Positions 1 to 8,106 of a stretch of DNA of 64,000 nt are shown piece after piece. Within the stretch, counting starts at the first letter, position 1, and each line of letters begins with the position of its first letter. Both the position numbers and the translations under genes were made by a program. The DNA comes from Bacillota bacterium (GTDB lineage: Bacteria > Bacillota > Clostridia > Acetivibrionales > DTU013): NCBI GenBank assembly GCA_023411575.1, contig JAEYOP010000063.1, positions 124,001-188,000 on the forward strand, given 5' to 3'. The notes under the pieces were generated by a model. That model was not told where the DNA came from. It worked only from the letters and a program-made list of their open reading frames with translations, and ran no database searches.

Positions 1-1350
1 TGCCAGGGCCTCTGTAGCGCTTGCGATATCCCTGTTTTCGTCGATGACCGCCATCATCCGGATGGACTCCAGCGTATTGTATAAAAAGTGGGGATTGATC
101 TGACTCTTCAGAGATTCCAGTTCCGCTTCCCGTTTCTTGATCTCGATGCTTTTGATGGAAGCCAGCAAGGTGTTGATTTTCTGCATGAGCTGGTTGAAGC
201 TGTGCGAAAGCTCGCCGATTTCATTGTAGCTGCGGATGGAAACCCGGATATCCGTATTCCCCTTCTCAAAGGCTCTCATGGCGTTTTGCAGGTTTCTCAT
301 GGGCCGGGTCACGCTGCGGGAGATCAAAACCGAAATGGCAAAGACCAGAAGAATAAAGAGGACCGACAGCGTAAAAAAGATGGTTTTGATGCCGGCCACC
401 CTTTGAAGCACCTCTTCATAGGGCAGAATGCCGATGGCCGTCCAGCCGGTGTAATCGGAGGTATCGCTGACGAGAATCGTTTTGTGCGCTCCGAAATCCT
501 CTATGGCATTTACGCTTTTTTGCTCCCCGATCCTGTCCATCACCTTCCGGATGTCGATTCCGCCGCTCCCCCCGGACCGGTACAGCACATTCCCGCTTGA
601 GTCGGCAATGAACACGTAGCCCGACTTTCCGATATTCACTTCCCTGCAGATCCGTTCAAACACCTTCGTATCGCAGTCGATCAGCATGAAGCCCGTGTAG
701 ACGCCCCGGGAGAAATTGAATATCCGTCTTCCCAGCGAGAATACGTTTTTACTCGGCGCAAAAAGGTAATCCGCCTTATGGATGGGAATCATGACCTTTT
801 CGCCGGTAGATTGGCGCAATTTTTCATAGAGGTCGTCATGAAAGAAGTCGTACTGTATTTTTACAATGCCGAATTTGCTTTTGGTTACGATCCCCCCGTC
901 CAGGGAGATCATGGACATAAAATCGATATCCTGCTTGACGCCCATCAGATTCTGCAAAAAGGCCTGCATTTTTTCAGCATCCGGTTTTGCCTCCGTCCCG
1001 CTCTGGAAAACGGGCCCGCCGGCATTCGGCCGGATAACCGCCTGATACGCATTTTGGCCGCTGGTATTGAGCATATATTCTTCAATGTCCTTATCCGTAT
1101 AAGGCATAAGCGAAAGGGTATCAATCTGGTTTATGTATTCGTTCAGCGTCGTATTGACCTGCTTCACGGATTGGAGGGATACCTTGCGCATCTCTGTTTC
1201 AATTTCAATCATGCTGACAAAATACAGAACACATCCAAAGATCAAAAGGGGCACGAGAATAGAGGCGAGATAGGTTATGATCAACCTGGGGCGCAGGCTC
1301 ATGTTTTCGAGAAAAAGACTTATGCTCTTGAACTTGGGCTCGTTTTGCAT
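1..1350 (-). CDS. Sensor histidine kinase, YesM type (C-terminus beyond window)
   Basis: This is a membrane sensor kinase, seen as its first 450 codons. The N-terminus carries a membrane segment (about residues 20-40), then a large extracellular sensor region of Cache type. A second membrane segment, a HAMP linker and the His_kinase box follow, the last visible as QINPHFLYNTLESIR, whose His is the predicted phosphoacceptor. The ATPase domain lies off the left edge, as presumably does a YesN-type response regulator. The ATG at 1350 is the only start after an in-frame stop at 1366-1368. The gene follows the glycoside hydrolase operon on the same strand but has its own sigma-A-like promoter, so it probably senses a sugar and controls that operon. 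The family call is firm; the ligand is unknown. Confidence 0.9.
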   Translation of the reverse strand, partial: MQNEPKFKSISLFLENMSLRPRLIITYLASILVPLLIFGCVLYFVSMIEIETEMRKVSLQSVKQVNTTLNEYINQIDTLSLMPYTDKDIEEYMLNTSGQNAYQAVIRPNAGGPVFQSGTEAKPDAEKMQAFLQNLMGVKQDIDFMSMISLDGGIVTKSKFGIVKIQYDFFHDDLYEKLRQSTGEKVMIPIHKADYLFAPSKNVFSLGRRIFNFSRGVYTGFMLIDCDTKVFERICREVNIGKSGYVFIADSSGNVLYRSGGSGGIDIRKVMDRIGEQKSVNAIEDFGAHKTILVSDTSDYTGWTAIGILPYEEVLQRVAGIKTIFFTLSVLFILLVFAISVLISRSVTRPMRNLQNAMRAFEKGNTDIRVSIRSYNEIGELSHSFNQLMQKINTLLASIKSIEIKKREAELESLKSQINPHFLYNTLESIRMMAVIDENRDIASATEALA

Positions 1351-1396
1351 TCGCTCATCCTCATGTCATCCATCGAAAAAAGTGCCTTCTACAAAA

Positions 1397-1425
1397 AATA
1401 TACCATAAAAAAAGCGGCTGTTCAA
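1397..1425 (-). promoter_or_regulatory. Sigma-A-type promoter of the left-edge sensor kinase
   Basis: On the minus strand TTGAAC (1420-1425) and TATATT (1397-1402) are separated by exactly 17 bases. They lie about 47 bases upstream of the kinase start codon. Confidence 0.6.
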
Positions 1426-1471
1426 TTGATATCATGCCCTTTTGAGGGCCGCACCAGGTGAACTCCTCCGG

Positions 1472-1531
1472 CTCTCTCCAAGAGGGCAGCTTAATATTCC
1501 GCCCCCTCTGGGAGGGCCGCCTAGTATTCCG
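1472..1531 (-). repeat. Imperfect 30-bp tandem duplication across the rhamnosidase stop codon
   Basis: Two adjacent 30-base units (1502-1531 and 1472-1501) match at about 22 of 30 positions. The first contains the last codons and stop of the rhamnosidase gene. Each unit can fold into a small GC-rich hairpin of the GCCCTC/GAGGG type. No T-tract follows, so this is not a classical terminator. Confidence 0.55.
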
Positions 1532-3890
1532 TACCCATAGGGCAGTTCACCAGATACTCCGCCCCGTTTCCTCCGATATCCCCCCTGACGGTAATATCGC
1601 CGTACGGCGTCGGTATCCTGCCCGAATACCGGTCCGCGCCGCAGACGGAGGGAATGGCGGTAAACCTCCGGAAGCCCGGCTCCGACGGCTTTACGCCCAG
1701 GAGATACGCATGGAAAAAATAGGCCGGAATGGCGGACCAGCCGTGGCAAAGACTCCCCGCTTTTTCAAAGTCGTTGGCGCCCCGGATGGTTTCCCAGAAG
1801 CTGGTCGCTTTGTTGTAGAGCATATGCCCCCAGTCCGCTGCAATATCCTCGAACACCAGCGAGCCATATTGCTCCGCTTCCTGGAGCAAAGCTTCGTATT
1901 TGTAGAAGGAATAGCTGAGTGTCGTCCGGACGAAAGCGGCGTCCTTCCGTGAAAGCCTCCTGCGCAACTCTTTCGCAATTCCATCCGGAGCCGCCCCGCT
2001 GCACAGCGCAAGCGCCTGGGTCAGTTCGGCATATTCCGTGCCGCCCCGGCTGTCCAAGTAATTCCTGTACGCCTGTTCCTTTTCGTCCCAGAAGAATTCG
2101 TGGACCGCCGCCCTGAGCCTGTCCAGGCGGTCTTTGCAGCAGGCTTCCATTTCCCGGTCCCCGCACCACCCGGCGAGCTTTGCGCCCGCATCCAGAGCCA
2201 GGCAGAAGAACAGGTTGAGCGGAGCGTCAAATTCCTCCGGGCCCTCGCTTTTAAAGGGTGCGTCAAAGGTCCAGCCGCCGTCCAGGCCTTCCGCCCATTC
2301 GTAAAAATTCCAGTACCGTTGGCCGGACGGCGTTTTCAAGAGCCCGTTCCGCATATTTCCCGCATAGGCCTCCAGCATCCGCTTCACCACGGGAAGCAGC
2401 CGCTTTGCGGTCCCAACTCTTCCACTGTACAGGACAAAATCCGCTACCGAGAGAATCCAACCCATGCTGAAGGAGGGAATCGTGATCCGATCCCTGGCCG
2501 GGGCGCAGATTTCAAGCATCCCATCCTCTCCGACATTCTCCGCAAACAGGGATAGGGACCTCTCTGCAAAATCATACTCCCCGAAGCAGTAATAACCGCA
2601 CAGCGCCTGATTTCTGGAGTCCATGGCGTACATCGCCTGCTCTCTCCAAGGAGTATCCTCATAATGCTCATGCATGCACAGCCGCAGCGTTCGGACGGAT
2701 ACCTCGTAGATCCTGTTCAGCAGGCGGTCTCCGCAGAGGAATCCACCCTTCTCCAAAACCGGGTACAGCGCAGTTCGGATTCCTGCGTAATAAATCGTGG
2801 CGCTTTCCCTGATTTTACTAATGTGAAGCTGGATGTAGCGCCCGGCGATTCTTTTGAAATAATGGGTAAACCGTTGTTTTCCCTCTCTGCAGATATACCG
2901 GAACGCAAAATTGCGTCCCCCCATGGAGGCCCTTACCCGCAGGTCGTCCAGCTGTTCCCCGTAAGCGGCCTCGACGACCGTTCCCTCCTCCCCGTCCATT
3001 TCCAGTTCGAAATATCCGGTTTCCTCTCTTTGCAGATCAATTACAAGATAAACGCCGTCATTTCCGTCCGCGATCCTGCCGATCCGCAGCCCCGCTGAAG
3101 GGAACCCCGGCTCATAGCCGCAGTCTTTTTGAAAAACCTCCATGGGCAGGCGGAAGGAAAGATAATCCCTCTGAAGCAATTCCGCCGTCGTGGGACGCGC
3201 CGGACCGCCGTCTTCTGCACGCACGCGCGTTCCTTTGCGGAGGAACAGGCCCTGCGCCGCGATTTTCCCTTCAACGGGTTCCCCGATTGTCACCTTGTTC
3301 ACCGGCCTTTCATATAAGACGGCGTCCTCTTTCATGCGGCCGCAGACTTGCGCCTGCGCCCACCGCGTCTCGGGCCGGTATACTTCCAGGAGCCAGTCAT
3401 CGTCTTTTGCCGCATTATAATGAAACGTATAGGAAAGCTGCGGCGAGATTTTTTCAATTGCCCCATTCGTGTAGGCTCCGCACTGCCTGCACAAGACGCC
3501 GGCGCCGCTTGCCACCTGCACGGCGCCGAGCTTCATGGCATAGAGGAGTCCGGGCTGCCCGGGGATGTATTGATAGCTGCCCTCCCCCTGGTAATAGACC
3601 CGGACGCACAGCGTATTTCTGCCCGCTTTCAGATGCTTTCTGACATCCAGCACGTCATATGCCTTATTCCAGGGGTAATCGTCATATTGGTTGCAGTCGA
3701 CAAAGGCGCCGTTGAGCCAGAGCGCATATTCCGTATCGACGGATATATGCAGCAGGCCGTCGCCTTCCCCCATTCCGGCTTCCTCCCGGGAAATGAAAAA
3801 TTCGTGCCGGAAATCCACATACTGGTTCACCGTCTCTTTTTTCGCCGGAAGCCATATCCATTCCGCTTTCAGTTCGTCCAATAGGCTCAT
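1521..3890 (-). CDS. Alpha-L-rhamnosidase-like glycoside hydrolase (GH78 family)
   Basis: This is a predicted cytoplasmic exo-glycosidase of the GH78 type that would release terminal L-rhamnose from oligosaccharides. The N-terminal third is a beta-rich, jelly-roll-like region with a sugar-binding stretch (WLNGAFVDCNQYDDYPW). An (alpha/alpha)6 barrel follows with the family signature EDTPWREQAMYAMDSRNQ, where the acidic residues are candidate catalytic groups. No signal peptide is seen, so the substrate must be imported. The start at 3890 was preferred over an upstream ATG at 3950 because GGGAGAGAG precedes it and the longer form would overlap the preceding gene by 32 bases. It is the last gene of an eight-gene sugar operon. 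Sugar specificity is inferred from family resemblance only. Confidence 0.8.
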   Translation of the reverse strand: MSLLDELKAEWIWLPAKKETVNQYVDFRHEFFISREEAGMGEGDGLLHISVDTEYALWLNGAFVDCNQYDDYPWNKAYDVLDVRKHLKAGRNTLCVRVYYQGEGSYQYIPGQPGLLYAMKLGAVQVASGAGVLCRQCGAYTNGAIEKISPQLSYTFHYNAAKDDDWLLEVYRPETRWAQAQVCGRMKEDAVLYERPVNKVTIGEPVEGKIAAQGLFLRKGTRVRAEDGGPARPTTAELLQRDYLSFRLPMEVFQKDCGYEPGFPSAGLRIGRIADGNDGVYLVIDLQREETGYFELEMDGEEGTVVEAAYGEQLDDLRVRASMGGRNFAFRYICREGKQRFTHYFKRIAGRYIQLHISKIRESATIYYAGIRTALYPVLEKGGFLCGDRLLNRIYEVSVRTLRLCMHEHYEDTPWREQAMYAMDSRNQALCGYYCFGEYDFAERSLSLFAENVGEDGMLEICAPARDRITIPSFSMGWILSVADFVLYSGRVGTAKRLLPVVKRMLEAYAGNMRNGLLKTPSGQRYWNFYEWAEGLDGGWTFDAPFKSEGPEEFDAPLNLFFCLALDAGAKLAGWCGDREMEACCKDRLDRLRAAVHEFFWDEKEQAYRNYLDSRGGTEYAELTQALALCSGAAPDGIAKELRRRLSRKDAAFVRTTLSYSFYKYEALLQEAEQYGSLVFEDIAADWGHMLYNKATSFWETIRGANDFEKAGSLCHGWSAIPAYFFHAYLLGVKPSEPGFRRFTAIPSVCGADRYSGRIPTPYGDITVRGDIGGNGAEYLVNCPMGTEY

Positions 3891-3918
3891 CACTGGCTCT
3901 CTCCCGTTCTCTTCTCTT

Positions 3919-4554
3919 TTATACCCTCTCCCATTTACCCGTCGCTTCATTGTACCGCTTGATCACTTTGGCGGGAGCTCCCGCAGCGACGGAAAAATCG
4001 GGTATATCCTTTGTGACGACAGAATTGGAACCGATTACGCAGTGTTTCCCTATTTTAACCCCGATAACGGCCACGTTCTCCCCGATCCAGGTGTCCTCTC
4101 CTATGGACACCTCTCCCTTGGAAAAGACCGGCTGAAAACAGATCGGTGTCCTGACGTCCTCATACCCGTGAAGGTTATCGGAAATGTAGACCTTATCCGC
4201 CGTAAGGACGTTTTTGCCGATATACACCCTGTTTACGCAGGTAATATGGTTAAAATGGCCTATGGTGGCTCCGTCGTCGATCCGCAGTTCCGGAACCTTT
4301 TCGGACGCCTGGTAGGTCAGCAGCCAGGTCTTGTGAAAGATGGAAACGTTATTTCCGATGCTGATATTCTGCGGGTCTGAAAGCTTGAGGGGCTTTATCA
4401 GGAAGGAATTCCTGCCCATTTCCTCAAACAGGGGCCTGTACAAAACGGCGCTTTTCAGCAGGTGGTACTTCGGCAGGACGCCTGTCCGAATCCTGTTATA
4501 AACAACTGCCGCGCGATTTTTCCTTTTTCTTGCGTCCCTTTGATTTTCCGGCAT
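3919..4554 (-). CDS. Acyltransferase with left-handed beta-helix (hexapeptide repeats)
   Basis: This 211-residue protein belongs to the hexapeptide-repeat acyltransferases, which transfer acetyl or other acyl groups from CoA to sugars. Irregular hexapeptide turns run through the middle and end (IGNNVSI, IGKNVLTADKVYISDN, IGEDTWIGENVAVIG, IGKHCVIGSNSVVTKDIPDFSVAAGAPAKVI). The last stretch is the typical C-terminal coil of the WbbJ/maltose-acetyltransferase group. It has a basic N-terminus and no membrane segment. It sits 28 bases after the GH38 gene and 28 before the GH78 gene, so it is co-transcribed with catabolic enzymes. It may acetylate non-metabolised sugars (LacA-like) or a surface polysaccharide. 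The substrate cannot be told from sequence. Confidence 0.8.
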   Translation of the reverse strand: MPENQRDARKRKNRAAVVYNRIRTGVLPKYHLLKSAVLYRPLFEEMGRNSFLIKPLKLSDPQNISIGNNVSIFHKTWLLTYQASEKVPELRIDDGATIGHFNHITCVNRVYIGKNVLTADKVYISDNLHGYEDVRTPICFQPVFSKGEVSIGEDTWIGENVAVIGVKIGKHCVIGSNSVVTKDIPDFSVAAGAPAKVIKRYNEATGKWERV

Positions 4555-4582
4555 TGCAACTCCACCTCCGCCCGGAATCGGA

Positions 4583-7078
4583 TCAACCGTTCCGTTTTTC
4601 CTCCGTCAGATCGACTTCCTCCAGCCTTGCTTCCGCCCCGCCCGTATCCAGCCGGAGGGTCTTGATTTCAAAGCCTTTCAGCCGTATTTCTTCCCGTATT
4701 CCCATCACCGGCACGGAAACCGTGGTGGTTCTTTCCGTCCCGGTAGGCTCGAACAGTCGGATAATGTAACCTTTCCCATTTTCCGCTTCTTTCAGGGCCG
4801 AGAGCTGCACAACTTCGTCCTCCAGGATGATCGCCGGCTGCGGCTTCCTTCCCCTCCCTTCCGGGAAAAAGGAAAGGACGTAGGGTCTTTCGTTGTAAAC
4901 CAGCGCCTCCCGGTCCACTGCTTCCAGCCTCTCCACCGCCGCCCCCGCATTCAGCCGGAAGCTATAGCGCCTTTCCCCCAGGTCGATGCGCGTCGAAAAC
5001 CGGTCCCGGGCCATAATCGGCTTGCCCGGGATCGGATGCCCGCAGTAGCCGGGGGATCTCAGCAAGGAAATCCGGCATTCTCCATCCTTGAAGTCCGAGC
5101 CGTACACCCCGTCGTTAATGCAGGTAAACGCCCGTCCGGGCCCGGGTGAAACGACCGTGCTCCATTTCTGGGAAACTGTCTCGTTCCCGTCGGACGGCAG
5201 CGCTTCTACTCCATAAGCCGTCTGTCCGATATACCTTGCATCCTCCAGCGCCGTCGGTATGGAGAGCTTGAGCATTCTCCCCTTTTCATTCCAGTTGACC
5301 GTCACTGTCAATTGGACTTCCGTCCCCCGTTTGGGCAGCTTGTATGTCATGCACGCAAAGGAATGTCCATACCGGAAAACGGCCTCTATGACGCTTCTGA
5401 CCTCTCCGTCCTCAATCACCCTTACGGAATCCAGCTGCAGGTCCTTCAGACCCGAGTACTTCGTACCCGCCGCTTTTGACATCAGCCGAAACCGGCCCGC
5501 AAGCTTTCTGAAGCTTGAAACATTCATCCCCCAGGGATCGTCATCGTCCTTCATCACCAGAAGCGAGAACGCGTTTTCCTTCAGATATTCCTCCCCGTAT
5601 ACCTTATAGGAATCCGCCAGTCCGGTTCTGCAATTGATTACAAACTCCAGCTCTTCCGTCCGAAAGCGGATGCAGCCGTCTTTTTCCTTCAGTTCGGGCT
5701 CCGGCTTCCCGGCGATCCGCCGGATCCTGCAATCAAAACGGTTCATGCAGGAGGGCTCCAGTTCAGCGGCAAAAACTACCCGTTTGCGCCAGTCCAGGCT
5801 GATATTGCCGTTTTCCTTCTCCGTCTGGGAGGGGACCGGCTGCCCGTCCCGCAGCACAACCGGCAGGGAGAAGTCCCCCGTCCAGTTCTGATCCGCCAGC
5901 ATGAATTCGCATTCGACAGCTTCCCTCACCTTGAAGGGATGAGGATTGTATACGAGCAGGGGAATTTCTCCCTCCTTCGCCGCCTCCTGTCCGGAGGCCA
6001 GCGCAAAGAAGGCTCTGGCCTTGAGCCTGGAGGCGATCTCCAGCCCGTGGTCCAGAAGCCGCAGGGAAGCTTCCTCCGCAAGCTGGACGGAGGTGCCGGG
6101 CAGGATATCGTGAAATTCCGAGATGAGAAGGTCGTGGAGCGCTTCCTTCAGCTCTCCCTCCGGATATTCCAGAAAGCCCTGCATGGAAGCGCTCGACAGC
6201 ATTTTCTCCGCCGAATAGATTTCATTTTCCAGCAGGCGGTGTTTCTGCTTTATCCGTATCTGGGAGGTGTAACAGCCTGCCGCCCACGGGTTCAGATCCC
6301 TGTCATGCTTCCGCAGCGCTGTCCCGGAGCGGACCAAATCTTTGAAGTAGGCTTCCGGCGTGGAATGGACGATCTCCCGCTCGCCGTGCTCCTCCATGAT
6401 CCGGTTGATTTCCTCCAGATCGATCCTGGAGGGACCCCCTCCGTGATTTCCGACACCCCAGGGTACCAGGCCCAGCTCCTGATCTCCGTTGCCGTCCAGC
6501 CACCCTGTTACTTTTTCGCCCGCGTGGCCCAGAAGCGAGCTATAGCCGTCCGTAATCCGGTGGGCAAGGATTTCCGAACCGTCAAAGCCCACCCATAGAA
6601 AGTCCCGGGCAGGTACGCGGGCCTCCTCCTGCATTGGCCGCATAAAGAGATAGGCGTCGTAGCCCGACTTTTTCAAGATCTGGACCAGTCCCCTGGAATG
6701 GCCGAAGGCATCGAAGCTGACCGCCACGGACGGCTTCACCCCGAATCTTTCCGCGAAATAGGACCGGCCCTCCAGGATCTGCCGGACAAGGGATTCTCCC
6801 GAGGGCATGTTGCAGTCCGGCTGCAGGTACCAGCCGCCGATAATGTTCCATTTCCCCTGCGCCGCAAGCTCCTGTATTTTCCGGAATAAGACGGGCTCAT
6901 ACTCCTCGACCCATTTATAGAGAATTGCCTCGTTATGGTTGAAAACAAAGCCGTCATATTCCCCGCAAAAGCGCGCGGCCGTCCGGAAGGTGGAAATCGC
7001 AGCCGCCGCGCCCTCTTCCCATTCCCACTGCCACACGGGGTCCAGATGGGCATTGCACAGCAAATGAAGCTTTTTCAT
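4583..7078 (-). CDS. Alpha-mannosidase-like glycoside hydrolase (GH38 family)
   Basis: This 831-residue protein has the GH38 fold order: an N-terminal (beta/alpha) catalytic domain, a three-helix middle region and a long beta-sandwich C-terminal half. The zinc-binding motif HLDPVW is at residues 11-16 (H11 and D13 as ligands). SFDAFGHS places the probable nucleophile/zinc ligand at D123, and a later GNHGG supplies the usual fourth ligand His. It would remove alpha-linked mannose or a related sugar from imported oligosaccharides. It has no signal peptide and is intracellular. Its ATG overlaps the stop of the isomerase gene by four bases, which implies translational coupling. GH38 members with activities other than mannosidase exist, so the sugar is not certain. 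Confidence 0.85.
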   Translation of the reverse strand: MKKLHLLCNAHLDPVWQWEWEEGAAAAISTFRTAARFCGEYDGFVFNHNEAILYKWVEEYEPVLFRKIQELAAQGKWNIIGGWYLQPDCNMPSGESLVRQILEGRSYFAERFGVKPSVAVSFDAFGHSRGLVQILKKSGYDAYLFMRPMQEEARVPARDFLWVGFDGSEILAHRITDGYSSLLGHAGEKVTGWLDGNGDQELGLVPWGVGNHGGGPSRIDLEEINRIMEEHGEREIVHSTPEAYFKDLVRSGTALRKHDRDLNPWAAGCYTSQIRIKQKHRLLENEIYSAEKMLSSASMQGFLEYPEGELKEALHDLLISEFHDILPGTSVQLAEEASLRLLDHGLEIASRLKARAFFALASGQEAAKEGEIPLLVYNPHPFKVREAVECEFMLADQNWTGDFSLPVVLRDGQPVPSQTEKENGNISLDWRKRVVFAAELEPSCMNRFDCRIRRIAGKPEPELKEKDGCIRFRTEELEFVINCRTGLADSYKVYGEEYLKENAFSLLVMKDDDDPWGMNVSSFRKLAGRFRLMSKAAGTKYSGLKDLQLDSVRVIEDGEVRSVIEAVFRYGHSFACMTYKLPKRGTEVQLTVTVNWNEKGRMLKLSIPTALEDARYIGQTAYGVEALPSDGNETVSQKWSTVVSPGPGRAFTCINDGVYGSDFKDGECRISLLRSPGYCGHPIPGKPIMARDRFSTRIDLGERRYSFRLNAGAAVERLEAVDREALVYNERPYVLSFFPEGRGRKPQPAIILEDEVVQLSALKEAENGKGYIIRLFEPTGTERTTTVSVPVMGIREEIRLKGFEIKTLRLDTGGAEARLEEVDLTEEKRNG

Positions 7079-8067
7079 GGCGTCTCCGTTCCAAACATAT
7101 ATTTTCGGAGCATTTTATTCGATTCAGTGGCGTCCCCCGCCTGGATGACCCTTTGCACCTCGATTTCCTCCATTCGGTTCATGACCCGGTTCAGGGCGTG
7201 CATCCACTGGATGCTTTCGTTTACCGCCTTTTGGCCGTCCTCCCTGTACGGATACTGGTCCATGGAGATCCAGCCCCTGTAATCCGTCAATTTGAGCCAG
7301 TAGAGAAACTCCAGATACGGTATGGTATGCACCGATCCGACAATCATATCGTCGTCCCAGTACCCGTAGTTGTCGTTCATATGGACGTGAAACAGCCTGT
7401 CTCCGTACTTTTTCAGGATGGCGACGGATTCCGCGACATTCTCGTAGGCGACGAGGGCATGGCCATAATCGATGGTGACGCCGCAGTTCTCCTCACCAAT
7501 CTGGTTGACCATCAACAGCGTACTTCCCACGGTGGAAGGATAACTCCGGTTTCTGGGCTCCTTAAGCTTGTATTCTATGGAAACCCGGATGTCCTTGCGA
7601 TACCTGCAGCACTCCCGGACGCCCTCCTCGAACCATTCCCTCTCCTGGATGAAATCTGCCTGGAAATAGTAATCGTAGCCATCCTGACCCGGCCAGAGAC
7701 TGATCAGGCCGCCTCCCAGTTCAGCGGCGACGTCCATCATTTCCTTTGTGTGCGCCACGGCTTCCTTTCTTACGGCAGGGTCCTTTGAAGAAAACGCCCC
7801 CTTGCCCCATTTCATCTGCCCGAAGTGGTCCGGTATGATCGAAACCAGCTTCAAGCCCGTTTTGTCCAGATTCTCTTTGATTTGCCCGACATTCCGGGTG
7901 CTGACATTCCAGTTGGCAACCAGCTCCACCCCCCGGACATGCTCAATGGCCGCCACCCTTTCAAACATTTCGTCCACCGTGAACGGATAGCTGTATCCGG
8001 TGCTTAAATACCGGTCGCAGCAGGCTCCGACATTGGATAGGATTACGGAATAATTCGGCGTATACAT
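7075..8067 (-). CDS. Sugar isomerase/epimerase, xylose-isomerase-like TIM barrel
   Basis: This is a TIM-barrel metal-dependent ketose/aldose isomerase-type protein of about 330 residues. Candidate metal ligands are Glu in SIEYKLKEPR, Asp in TIDYGHA, His in HVHMND and Asp in MDQYPYRED, in the order typical of the AP-endonuclease-2/xylose isomerase superfamily. The stretch IEYKLKEP recalls the RhaI-type L-rhamnose isomerases, which would suit the rhamnosidase in this operon, but this is an inference. The start at 8067 was chosen because GGAGG lies five bases before it; an ATG four codons upstream contains that ribosome site. The stop overlaps the next gene. Confidence 0.8.
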   Translation of the reverse strand: MYTPNYSVILSNVGACCDRYLSTGYSYPFTVDEMFERVAAIEHVRGVELVANWNVSTRNVGQIKENLDKTGLKLVSIIPDHFGQMKWGKGAFSSKDPAVRKEAVAHTKEMMDVAAELGGGLISLWPGQDGYDYYFQADFIQEREWFEEGVRECCRYRKDIRVSIEYKLKEPRNRSYPSTVGSTLLMVNQIGEENCGVTIDYGHALVAYENVAESVAILKKYGDRLFHVHMNDNYGYWDDDMIVGSVHTIPYLEFLYWLKLTDYRGWISMDQYPYREDGQKAVNESIQWMHALNRVMNRMEEIEVQRVIQAGDATESNKMLRKYMFGTETP

Positions 8068-8106
8068 ATTGGCCTCCATTTTTCTTTATCCATTTGAATC
8101 GCTTTT

